Below are positions 54,236 to 64,000 of a stretch of DNA of 64,000 bases, in pieces (position 1 is the first letter of the stretch; each line of letters starts with the position of its first letter). The position numbers were made by a program, and so were the translations under genes. The stretch is taken from assembly GCA_009667805.1 (NCBI GenBank), contig CM019063.1, positions 58,140,881 through 58,204,880 on the forward strand. The letters are read 5' to 3'. The notes beneath the pieces were generated by a model. It saw only the letters and a program-made list of their open reading frames with translations, was not told the DNA's origin and did not search any database. The stretch is from Leptobrachium leishanense. Taxonomy: Eukaryota; Chordata; Amphibia; Anura; Megophryidae.

Positions 54236-54952
54236 CAATTTTCTCAATTTGTTTAAAAAAAATTCAATGATTATTGAGGGAAAAATAATCAACACAATTG
54301 ATGCTAGATGAAGAAATTAATTATTTAGTATTTTGACTGGTCAGTGAGTCGTGTATATTGATTGATATAATCCCGGTGCGGGCAGAACGTCGGTTTTCTC
54401 CAGTGAGTCATAAGTGACATGTTTTATTAGACGGCATGAGGGGAATCGTTTATGTGCGCAGAGAGGCAGAACGAGCTGAAACATTTTAAAATATTCCTTA
54501 TTTCAGCATTTTTTTATGATAATGGATGGACTCAGTGACTTTAATAAGGCTCTGACTGTGACAAATGTGAAAGAAAAAAACAACAGCAACAACAATAATA
54601 ACATAATATGGGCTAGATGAAATGTGATCTATTAAGCTCACATTTAACCGAGCAGAGCATGCGGCTCAGATGTTGTGGCAGGCACTGAGAATTAATAGAT
54701 TCTATACTGCAGTTAAATTGTGGCTAGATTGAGACGAATGAGCTATCCATCGGGGCTCGTTATTCTCCCCTGGAGACAGTATCGAGAGAAAACAAATAGT
54801 GGCTTTCAAAACTTGGTGTTAAGTTATATTGTCTTTACTTCTATCCAAAGGGCTTGGAAAAACCTTTAGATCCTATGGTGGCACGATATGCCATGTCCTC
54901 TGGCCGCAAGGAGCAGAAGGCGAAGAACAGATACTGTAGATCCTAGTGTCCT
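54236..54952. other. No recognised feature
   Basis: AT-rich intronic sequence without gene or repeat signals that I can support. Confidence 0.45.
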
Positions 54953-55815
54953 CAGGGCTGGATTTGCATCTCAGGAGCCTTTAGGCAAAGAAATGAGGAG
55001 TGCCCCATCCCCCACCAAACATAAAAAAAAAAAAAAGAAACATGCCAAAGTTATTTTTTTAATTTTTGTTTTGGGGCAGACTAAAGAAATAAAAATAAAA
55101 CATTTGAAAAAACGGAAAAAACATTTGTGTCAAGAAGGAGCAGAATTTGTTGCCTTAGTTGAGTTAGTGCAGTGGCATTGTTTGTTTTATATGTAAAAAC
55201 ACATATTGCCTCTGCTGTAGAGCAGAGAAAATAAAACATTTTGCATTTACTTTTTTTCAGTTTCTTATTTTTACACATTACATGGTCATGTTTGGTATCA
55301 TTGTAAAGACCAGACTGACCTTCCCAATGACACTTCACTTAACCTTGTGCGGTGTACAACTCAGAGATACAGGTTCCAAAGTCCCCCGGTGTCTCCTCAC
55401 AGCAGTGCCACAGTCTAGGTTGTTGATGAAACAATGCGTTGCATCATTATTGCTACACTTGCTGGCGGTATGGGAAATGAGAAGGTGAGTTATTACAGCA
55501 TCACTGTTCACTTAATAATTGTAATCTGAATACTAGTGCTGCGTTAGAAAGAAAAGAGATATAAATAAATATTTTCATATTTTATTTTTACATAAATCTA
55601 ATCTGATTATAATTGGTTTCACTGGAAAGGTCATAATCTGTCCTTTCCAATGATACCTCACATGTCCCTCTAGCTCTTAGGGCTCCAGAGATATAGTGGT
55701 CTAAATGATTGTAAACAAAAAAAAAAAAAACACTTATTTTATAGAGCAAGGTTCCCCCTTGTGGCAGGTGCCTGTAGGCACATGCCTACTCTGCCTAGTA
55801 ATAAATCCGGCCCTG
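54953..55815. mobile_element. hAT-type element with perfect 8-bp target duplication
   Basis: 863 bp, ends CAGGGCTGGATTT and AAATCCGGCCCTG, flanked by AGTGTCCT on both sides (54945-54952, 55816-55823). Subterminal AGGAGCCTTTAGGCA pairs with GTGCCTGTAGGCAC-type sequence. No transposase. Confidence 0.87.
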
Positions 55816-55823
55816 AGTGTCCT

Positions 55824-57542
55824 TCAATGGCCCCTTTTGTAGCTCCAATGCAACTCTACTCAAGCAAGATATTGCTAAAGTCATGCAAGGTCGTGCTGTC
55901 TTCTACAGAGTCCTAAAGACTCCTGGAGCTGATACAGCAGCTTGACTACAATAGATCTATTAGTGGCATTCGGTAAATGGGAAAATGATTTGTGCTGCTT
56001 GCGACCCTCTATTAATGACTCAGTCTATATAGCCTTGTACGTGTGCAATTAATAATGCCATTAATCCCTTTGAGAAATATTAAGAGAATCCTAGAAATGA
56101 GATACGATCTGGGGTATTTACGTCTCTGTTTTGCTTTGCATCATCTGTGAGACTCACAAGGCACAGCCTGGCACATTATACAAATCACTACGGTCCCAAG
56201 ATGGAGGCCTTACATACTGTAGGGCTACATAAACAAGCATGAACATGCAGCATCTTGACAGCACGCTGGATTTGTATTTTTCTGTATTTTGCCTTTTCCC
56301 TTATTACGAGTTTAGGTGACATTACGTTAAACGGACAGTCTGCTCATTTTAATGCATAATCTAATCAATTGTATCGTTAAATACAAGCATTGTCATTATT
56401 TACAGCCATTAATTATTTGCCTGGAGTCTAGCCTTGGCTAGTAAGTAGAACGTAATCGTCTAGGACAGAGGGAGATGTCTGCGGATTCCTCTTTTAAATA
56501 GGAATAACTAAAAGAGGAAAATAAATCATGGATGTCAATTAAGAAGGGGTGGAAATTGCTGGGTTTCCATGATTTGTTGAATTACTGATTGCAATTAATT
56601 GTTATTTTTTGGGGCAGAGAAGTACAGTTGTTACAATTTTTTTTTAACATGCAAAAACCCTGTACTGTATAAACTAAGTGTTTTACCAGAAATTCATTGC
56701 CAGGAACCTGTGGATTTTTGGAAAACAATCACCTTTCATTAATTATAAAATGAGAATAGTCCCAATGTATAATTAATACATGATTTACTCGACTAGTCCA
56801 ATTTGGCAGACAAACGTCGCCATCTGCTGGCCATAAGGAGCTATTGCAGCTGGGGCTCAGTGCTGCGGCAAGTACATATCTCTTTTACACACAGATATTC
56901 ACTTGTAAAACCGGTTGTAGCACCTTGGGTCTCATGCCTGTCTGACTTGCTAAAACTTTGGCGACAACTCCTGGAGCCCAACCGCCAACGAAATTGTTTG
57001 CAACAGACGAATTTCCTTTGCAATGATACAGCACGGCCCCAGATGGTGTTAACATGATCTCGAGCTGCTGTGTCTGCTATCGCTGATCGTGTAAAGACGT
57101 TCACAGTAGTGAAGAGGTTAAAATATAATATAAGCAATAATTTCCTTTTATTCTGCTTTTCCAAAACCTGCCTCTCCTCATATGTGACCTTTAACTGCTA
57201 CGTTACATCTATCACATGGTATCGTGATGTAACAACCAATCACATCGACTGCACAGCAGCCTGAACTTAGATCGACCTTGCCTATATGTCTCACATCGGA
57301 GGCATCGGCAATGGTGAGTCTGGAGCCGTCCTGTCAAGTATAACCCTCCACAGCCAATGACGTGCCAGAACAGTCGCTGGTCCTCTAAGGACACCTTACA
57401 ATGACTGCCGTTATTTAGCGTGAAAGGGTTAATCTGTTATTGGTCCTTGTTTTAAGCAAAGAAAACACTATTGCTCATATGTAAAATGCTTAATATGTCT
57501 AAATACTGTACGATACATAATATTGAAATATCACTCTTTCAG
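55824..57542. other. Intronic sequence, few recognised features
   Basis: One degenerate recurrent palindrome, GAGTCCTAAAGACTCC, is at 55909-55924. Frames near 56803-57164 overlap on both strands without a known domain. Confidence 0.45.
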
Positions 57543-57702
57543 TTACGAAGCCAAAGGGAAGCAAGATACCGCAGGGAACAGCGCGGTGCTGAAACTGGCC
57601 AAACAAGATGAAGTATGGCTCCGGATGGGAACAGGGGCTTTACATGGAGACCACCAGAGATACTGTACTTTTTCTGGATTCCTGCTTTTCGAGACAAAAT
57701 GA
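57543..57702 (+). CDS. C1QTNF3: C1QTNF3 terminal coding exon (end of C1q domain, stop)
   Basis: 160 nt including the TGA stop at 57700-57702; the acceptor CTTTCAG ends at 57542. It encodes residues 165-217: SYEAKGKQDTAGN, SAVLKLAKQDEVWLRMG, GALHGDHQRYCTFSGF and the C-terminal LLFETK. The length and the hydrophobic FLLFE end fit a complete C1q domain of about 129 residues. Cys206 in RYCTF looks unusual: as I recall the mammalian orthologues, this position is not cysteine. The reading frame is continuous across all five exons (654 nt, 218 codons), so there is no sign of decay. Confidence 0.94.
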
Positions 57703-57845
57703 GGATAGTGCGCTAATTCTGAGTGTCTGAACCTGTCCTACTACAAACATTCCATTAAATAATTTGATTAGAGCAATATGGGTATTATTGTATGGCCTTT
57801 TTTATGGAGAGCTTTGATCAATAAAAATGTCAATTTTGGAAGGGA
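57703..57845 (+). promoter_or_regulatory. C1QTNF3: C1QTNF3 3' UTR start and poly(A) signal
   Basis: The sequence after the stop is AT-rich. A canonical AATAAA is at 57820-57825, about 120 nt downstream of the stop, with ATTAAA at 57754-57759 as a possible weaker alternative. Cleavage would be expected some 10-30 nt after 57825. The exact end cannot be seen from sequence alone, and longer UTR forms are possible. Confidence 0.6.
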
Positions 57846-59758
57846 CACCTAGTACTTGTTTCTTTTTTGTGCAGAATATGCATGCGGCCCAAGCCTGTCT
57901 CTGTGATCTGATGTATATATATATATATTCTATATCTGGGCTCAAAACCTTGTGTTATTAGTCTTCCATGAGATACTTGCCACCAATGATTCCTCCCATT
58001 GGTATTCAACCTGTACTCCTCCACTGTCACTCCAATCCGGTCTCTAAACTTAAACATTCCCCATCAAATCTGTTCCTGTCCCACTCTAGTCCCTGTCTGC
58101 TACTGACACTATCCTTGCTCCCCTAAACCTGTCTTTTTCTCCTGAGACTGCCCTTGCACCCCTGTGGGTGTCCTCTCTAACTCAGAATGTGATACTGCTT
58201 GCTCTCTCACTGAATTCTCTGACTGCTGCAGAACAGCGCCATGGTGGCCAAACTATGTATTGCATGTCAGGAGATTCTTCCATTGAACAGATCACACATA
58301 GTTCCAGGTTAAAACTCACCAGCGAACACTTATCACTGGTCCCAGTGAATTTTTGAGGTCTGTATATATCATATCAAATGCAAGATTCTCTATTTTAATA
58401 AAGCTTTAACAATAAAAAAAATATAAAAACAATTAAAACAAAAGGCAAAAGTTATGGATTTTGGTACAAGAAATGATCCTACATTGCCTAAACCTGCCAC
58501 ATCATAAATGTACCCCCATTGTGGCAGGTCCTATTCTGTCCTAACCAAATGCCTGCTCTCATGACAGTCACCCACTTACATGGAAGACGTTTCATTCTCA
58601 AAACATCCCTAACTTACAAAGCCATGGCTTATGGCCCCAACCTATATAACTTACACACATTATAACCAATTCTTAAGTGTTTCTCAACCACGTACACCTA
58701 CAGTATACAGATTGCAGGTGGAATTGGGAGTTAAATGATTTGGTGTCATTTTGAACTTTCACTTTGTGGATGGAATTGGGGATGGGATGGAAACTTCCAT
58801 GACCCAACTGCAGGGGTCACGTCAAGGGAGAATGTATGGGAATGCCATTTTTAAAGAGGGATCTGAGTTCCCATTGGTCCCATACACTTAAGAGCGTGCA
58901 TCCAGTTATCTTTCCCTGTTTATTCCTATATTTATTGTGACTTATCATATATTTTTGTCAAAACTCCTGCCCAAATGGTTTTCACTTCCATGGATCTCAA
59001 CGCAACCTGTAGATGCCAGGTAAAAATATAAACTAATGTAGGTCTGCGCTGTATGGTTGCACTCATGGTTTTACAGTTAAATATTGTAAATAATGAACAA
59101 GTACGAACAACTGAAATGATTCATTATGTTACTGCTGTCAAGTTCCCCCGAGCAGTGAAAGCAATCTTTTTCATTAGGAACCAATTTGGAAATGCTTTTG
59201 GAGATTAAATATGCTGTCAGAATCTATGAACAGATGCTCAACCGGTTGTCAAGAGTCCGAGAAGTCTTTGATTGTATTTCAAAAGCAAAATAGCTTTGAT
59301 AAATAGAAAAAAAGTAAATAAAGGCTTCATAAGGGAAAAGGGGTTCTGTTAAATAAGCAGTAAAATCATTTTACAGACACCATATGCACGATGAATGGAG
59401 GCAATCGATAGAGGCATAAGAATCATGTTAGGACCAGGAAAAAATGTCTATGTGAAGCTTAAAATTAATTGTGTCTGTAAATCATTTGTGTGAAAGATTC
59501 CCCAGTAAAAGTAGCCACGCAGTTTAAGCGAAGGTCTATCTAAACTCATGCTGATCGAATGTGAAAGGTAAAAGCATTGCTTTCACTAATGTATACGTTC
59601 AGAGTTCCATAATCAGATTATTTCTATAACCTTTGGTTCAGGAGAATCTGTTTACCTCAGCACTTTTATTTCTTATGTAGGTGTTGTATCAGAGAAATAT
59701 TATACAACTGTCTTGTAATGCCTGGTAATCAGAGTTTTATTGTTCGTGAAGTATTGTC
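57846..59758. other. Downstream of C1QTNF3, no recognised gene
   Basis: AT-rich with a short TA repeat near 57912-57928. No exon-like block, transposase or shared repeat seen. Confidence 0.45.
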
Positions 59759-60003
59759 AGCGGTGATGTTGATAGGGGGTTGCAGGGGTGCGCACCGCAC
59801 CGGGTGTCACCAAGCTGGGCAGGCCCTCTGTCAAGTGTCTCAGCTTCTGACAGGGGCAGGCTGACCACATGGCATGCACTCATGTTCAGGGCCCTTGGCT
59901 CTAGCGGCGAGGGAAAGTGGAAGCCCAGCAGCCACAAGCCTTGTGGTTCTGTGACACCATGAATTACCGCACTGGGTGACACCAATCATGGTGATGCCAC
60001 TGA
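59759..60003. mobile_element. Short TIR element
   Basis: 245 bp, left CAGCGGTGATGTTGA, right (complement) CAGTGGCATCACCATGA, with GCACCGGGTGTCACC and its counterpart GCACTGGGTGACACC inside. ATTGT flanks both ends (59754-59758 and 60004-60008). Confidence 0.6.
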
Positions 60004-60027
60004 TTGTGAGTATAGCTAGCAATATGA

Positions 60028-60400
60028 CTATGGGCCCTATTCCCTTCTTGCCCTTAAAAAGGAGCCAGTAGGGAAAAAAAATCAGTTTCGGCAGATTTCT
60101 TCACCGGCTCCATCTTACCACACCTATTCCGATCCAGAGCCTGGCCTGGAAATGAGAGCCAAAACCTTATACCAGTAGAGCTGCCATGCCACAGAAATTG
60201 GCTCTTGGAGTCCATCAGACTCTATGGAGCCCAGCATCTTCCTGCCTGAAGCAGGGACAAAATTTGGTGCAAACCAATTTTCCTTACCGGCTTCCTTTTG
60301 CCGCACCTATCCTGATACAGCATCTGATCTCAGAATAAGAGTGATGTCACATTTGTCACAATTGGGGGGCATCCTGGCACGCTCCCAAGTGGGGCCCTGG
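60028..60400. mobile_element. GGGCCCTATTC-type MITE fragment
   Basis: Begins GGGCCCTATTCCCTTCTTGC and includes GGAGTCCATCAGACTCT (60207-60223), the degenerate recurrent palindrome. Also CAAAATTTGGTGCAAACC. No clear right end. Confidence 0.5.
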
Positions 60401-61082
60401 TATATGATAAAAGCCCCTATGTGCAGAGATACACCGTGGAAAACAATAACAGGAGCGAACAGCAAGGGGTTAACGAGAGACCACTGACACAGCAGCCCTA
60501 CTCTGACAGGCCGGTCTTTAGAGTAGCCGGATCTATACTAAAGGAAAGGATAAACCTCGAAGCTGTGCAGAGTCTATAGAAAAATACAGATATCAGGGTT
60601 CTCTAGCAACGGCACAGAAGTACAGACAAGGAGCAACTAATAGAAACGTCAAGAAGAAAATCCAGAAGTCAATAACCAGAACGTGTACCTTATACAGTAG
60701 CCAGGGATCCAGAACTGGGAGAGAAGTCAGCCAGGCAAAAGGGTCAAAACCAGGTAATCAGCGAAAAGTATATCCACAAAGCACAACAAGGAAAAATAAC
60801 TATGAACTAATATACATAGAAGAACCAGACATAAACCAGAACACGAATACAGAGAAGATACAGCTGACAGAAAGTAAAGAAAAAAAAAAATATGATTCTA
60901 AACAGAACTATACAAACTTGGACAAGAAACAAACCAGCAGGGAGCTCTCAGGTACAAACACTCAGCAGCAATCAGGAAGTGAAAATAAACCAAATGCAAG
61001 AGCAATGGGAAAAGGGCCCATTGCAATAAATAGGGAGGTGATCAGCCCATATCACCAACAGGTGAGCTAATGGAGAAACTAT
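60401..61082. other. Unclassified repeat-like sequence
   Basis: Purine-rich on the plus strand and similar in style to the solo LTR body (AAACCAGCAGGGAGCTC, CAGGAAGTGAAAATAAACC), but no LTR ends or duplication were found. The TTAA element inserted at its right side. Confidence 0.35.
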
Positions 61083-61086
61083 TTAA

Positions 61087-62309
61087 CCACTTCGATGCTA
61101 TGGACGTGCTCAGCGCGTCCAAACCGCATGTCACGTTCCATGCGGTGGACGCGCTGAGCACGTCCAGCCTTTGGGGTCAGCGTTCGCCCGGGTTCCGGCC
61201 GATCGCTGGCCCCCCCGGTGCGGGCTGACATCCTCGATGTCAGCCCAGCATCCGGAACCTCCGCGCCGGGCTAATTAGGTGTCATCGCGGGGCGCGATGA
61301 CACCTAATTCAGGCGCCCCCCCGCATGCTGTGCGGAGGAGCGCCTGAAAGGAGGGGGGGGAGGTCCTTCGGACCTTCTCCCTCGATCGGCGGCGTTGCGG
61401 GGGTTAACACCAGGCAACCATTTGGAGGCACAGCCTGCCCTTCCATGGTACCTGCATTAACCCCTGGGGAGCCGGATCACGAATTGCGCTGAAAAAGCGC
61501 CGGTTCGTGATCCTTTCCCGGAGCTGGCCGACATCTTGGATGTCGCCAAGCCTCCGGAACTCCCCTGAGGACTGGCGTCATCGTGCATAGCACAATGACG
61601 CCAGTCCTGGAGTTAACCCCTAGCTGCCACCAATGGGTGGAGATAGGGAGTTCCAATGAACTCACTATCTCCCGATCCGTGACAGCTAGGGGTTAAAGTT
61701 TGGTATTATTGGATCGGCCAGAGCATGGCGTTCCAACGATACCAAACACGAAAGTGAAAAAGTTTGTAAAAAAAAATAAAAATTAAAATAAAAAATAAAA
61801 TATTTAAAAACAAAACTATAAAAAAAAAATACGTTTTTTTCCTTTTTTTTGGTTCGTTAATGCAAGCAATATTGTTCCCATTTCAATTATAATGTGAACA
61901 ATGATGCTGCACTAAACGATTTTTTAATGCGGCTGCGTTTGTTAAAAATCGTGTAATTTTCCCCAAAAAAAATGTAACGAGACCCCATCTCTAATTTTTT
62001 TAACAAGCGCACCCCATACAAAATATAACCGCAATTGCTCGCATGTTAAAATGTGAAAAAAAAACACTTTACACATTGTAAATTATTGAAAATTCATATT
62101 TATTGCATTTTTTGTTATAATAACAGGTCATGACGTATACATATAATAATGACATATTATGAATCTGCCGAGTCTGACGGAAAGAACGATGTATAATATG
62201 TCTGGGTCATATACTAAAATAAGCCTTCAAAACACGTTTAAACATGATGAGCAAAACCAGTAAAAATGACCTCAGCACAGGGGCGGGAAAAGCCTCAGCA
62301 GCGAAAGGG
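61087..62309. mobile_element. TTAA-flanked (piggyBac-like) non-autonomous element
   Basis: Flanked by TTAA (61083-61086, 62310-62313). The right end complements to CCCTTTCGCTGCTGAG, like 19042. The left end CCACTTCGATGCTATGGACG resembles the other end of that element. A near-perfect hairpin lies just inside the left end (61104-61167). CCCTAGCTGCCACCAATG and CGTCTGACGG-like blocks are shared with 19042-20013. Confidence 0.72.
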
Positions 62310-62313
62310 TTAA

Positions 62314-64000
62314 CCCCTGAGCTGCAACCCAGGGAAAACAGCAACATAAAGGAACCAGGCCCAAACGGGTTATAAGTGATACAGAGGGCAGGGGAACAGG
62401 GCTGGAATGGGGAAATATGACAAGGGAGCAACCTGATACTGGTAGTGGCACCACATGGATTGGCTCGTGGAGTCCATGAGCTACCATGAAGCCCAGTGCA
62501 TGTATCTCACAAGCTCTGTGCGAGATTGCCACAGAGGAAGTGTGGAAGGGCACTGGGAACTATTTGCTCCCAGTCTTCCACTGCTCATGGCAAGACGAAG
62601 CAACGTATCGCGCCTCCATCTGCACCATGGGATGAGAGGTACATTATTTTTTGTTTTATTTTATTATGCTTAGGCAAAATCACTTAATACAATAAAAAAA
62701 TCACTTAATTACATCTAATACCATGGTGCAGAGGGAGGCGCAATACGCTGCTTCACTGGTTATGGAAAATACCGGCTCCAGAATAAAAGAGCGAGCGAGC
62801 TACCTTGGAATGCATCATTAAAGGGTTATTCACTCATCACCATTATTATATGACAATAATGGTGGTTTTACTTTGTACGTTGGCTCAACCACAGTGATCT
62901 ATTAATTGTTGGAGCTTCCCATGCTGTTCGTTCATTTTCCCCATTCAGATCGTCAAAGGTTAAATAATTTATTAAAAATAACATTTTGTCCTCTCTTCTG
63001 CTTACTTTAGTTGAGGGGTAAGGGATAAATTGCTGGTGGTCCTGGAAGTAGTTAACAAGTATTTTCTGATGGGCCGTTGGTCCACATCACCGGGCAATAA
63101 TGACCATATTCATTTCTCCCTTGTGGTGCTTAGTGATGAGTCACAGTGCACCTGACCTAGATGTTCTGACCTTCATCCGAGGCCAATCAGAGCACTGGTA
63201 TCACAGTTAGCTAGGCCTGGGTGCAATAGATGGGCCCTAACACCTGGAAGAATTTAGTCAAGCAACTGCTGGGTTTGGCTAGGCAGGGGCATTGAAAACC
63301 TTGAACCAATGAGCCCCTGAATAAACAAAGGCCTATCACCCCCTGGTAGTGGCTTCATGTATGTTGACTACGGAGATGTAATGTATGCAGTTGCCCCCTC
63401 AAACACACCTCCAGAAACTTACTACATTGTATAACTCATTCTGCTGCTTTGTGCTACAATGTAACTACATGACCCACCATTGTGACTAGGGATGAGCTGT
63501 TCGGCTCGATCAGTTTGGAGTTTGACTCGAACATTGGCAGTTCGAAAGTTTGCGAACTTCAAACTTTTTGGCGTGTTCGGTTCGAGTTCGAAAAAAAAAA
63601 ACATTTTGAAAAAAGTATAAAAAATGCTTAAAAAATACTAAAAAATCTAGAAATAAAGAGACTCTTTACTGCAGAATATTATAAGCAACGGTTTATTAGA
63701 TATTGAATTAAAAAACTACCCAGGGCAAGAAGGCACGCATGTGGGCGATGATTAGCAATGTACGGACTGTGTACGTCGTCAAGAAGTGGTATGTATAATA
63801 GCATAAACATGTTACATACACATAACACACATTACATACATCTACCAACATATGTCAACAACACATGCTGCAGCGTAATGTATTATCTGTTTTTCAGACA
63901 AATGTGACTTTCATAAAAATATTCTGGCTTTATCTAAAATATTTGCACATGTGTACATTTTTCTGAAACTTTCACACCTCAAAATTACATGTGCTTAGAG
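62314..64000. other. Downstream repeats, no gene
   Basis: 62400-62790 holds a degenerate recurrent palindrome (GGAGTCCATGAGC at 62469-62481) and inverted copies of GGCGC-rich text around 62600-62760, probably a MITE. 63486-64000 begins GGGATGAGCTGTTCGGC and shares TAATAAACCGTTG-type text (complement) with 24580-24620. No protein-coding signal was seen. Confidence 0.45.

Overview
This is vertebrate nuclear DNA, most likely from a frog. A spliced host gene with long introns lies among CR1 and L2-like LINEs, hAT, Tc1/mariner, PIF/Harbinger-like and piggyBac-like elements, a tRNA-derived SINE, minisatellites and a satellite with a hammerhead-ribozyme-like core. No prokaryotic gene organisation is present. 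The amphibian assignment is inferred from the repeat mix and the diverged protein sequence, not from a database search.

The only host gene I can support is a C1q/TNF-related protein on the + strand, best matched to C1QTNF3 (CTRP3/cartducin). Five coding exons were found at 8618-8726, 15869-16023, 44569-44698, 47814-47913 and 57543-57702. All junctions are AG/GT and the phases are compatible; together they encode 217 residues and a stop. In order these are a Cys-containing N-terminal segment, 20 uninterrupted Gly-X-Y triplets and a complete C1q domain. The exon or exons with the start codon and signal peptide are not recognised and probably lie upstream of the window. A poly(A) signal is at 57820.

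The rest is repeats, often nested. 0-9 kb: a CR1 LINE next to a decayed hAT transposase with tandem repeats, then MITEs and a hAT MITE. 9-17 kb: minisatellites, a Harbinger-like MITE, an L2/Rex1-type LINE and a Tc1 remnant. 18-26 kb: a roughly 390-bp satellite monomer with a hammerhead-like core, interrupted by a TTAA-flanked element and a 1.7-kb hAT. 26-36 kb: Harbinger-like MITEs, a SINE, a TIR element holding telomere-like repeats and a CR1, a solo LTR and a 42-bp minisatellite. 37-43 kb: MITEs, LINE 3' ends and a 2.2-kb hAT-like element filled by a 1.5-kb minisatellite. 45-56 kb: a near-complete Tc1 element, an L2 3' end split by a MITE, a young CR1 inside a MITE and another hAT. 57.8-64 kb: downstream sequence with MITEs and a second TTAA-flanked element.

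The most useful observations are the hammerhead-like satellite with covarying stems, the SINE that shares the 3' tail of a LINE in the same window, several paralogous empty sites that define insertion boundaries and target duplications, and a GGAGTCC/GGACTCC palindrome recurring in about nine elements.
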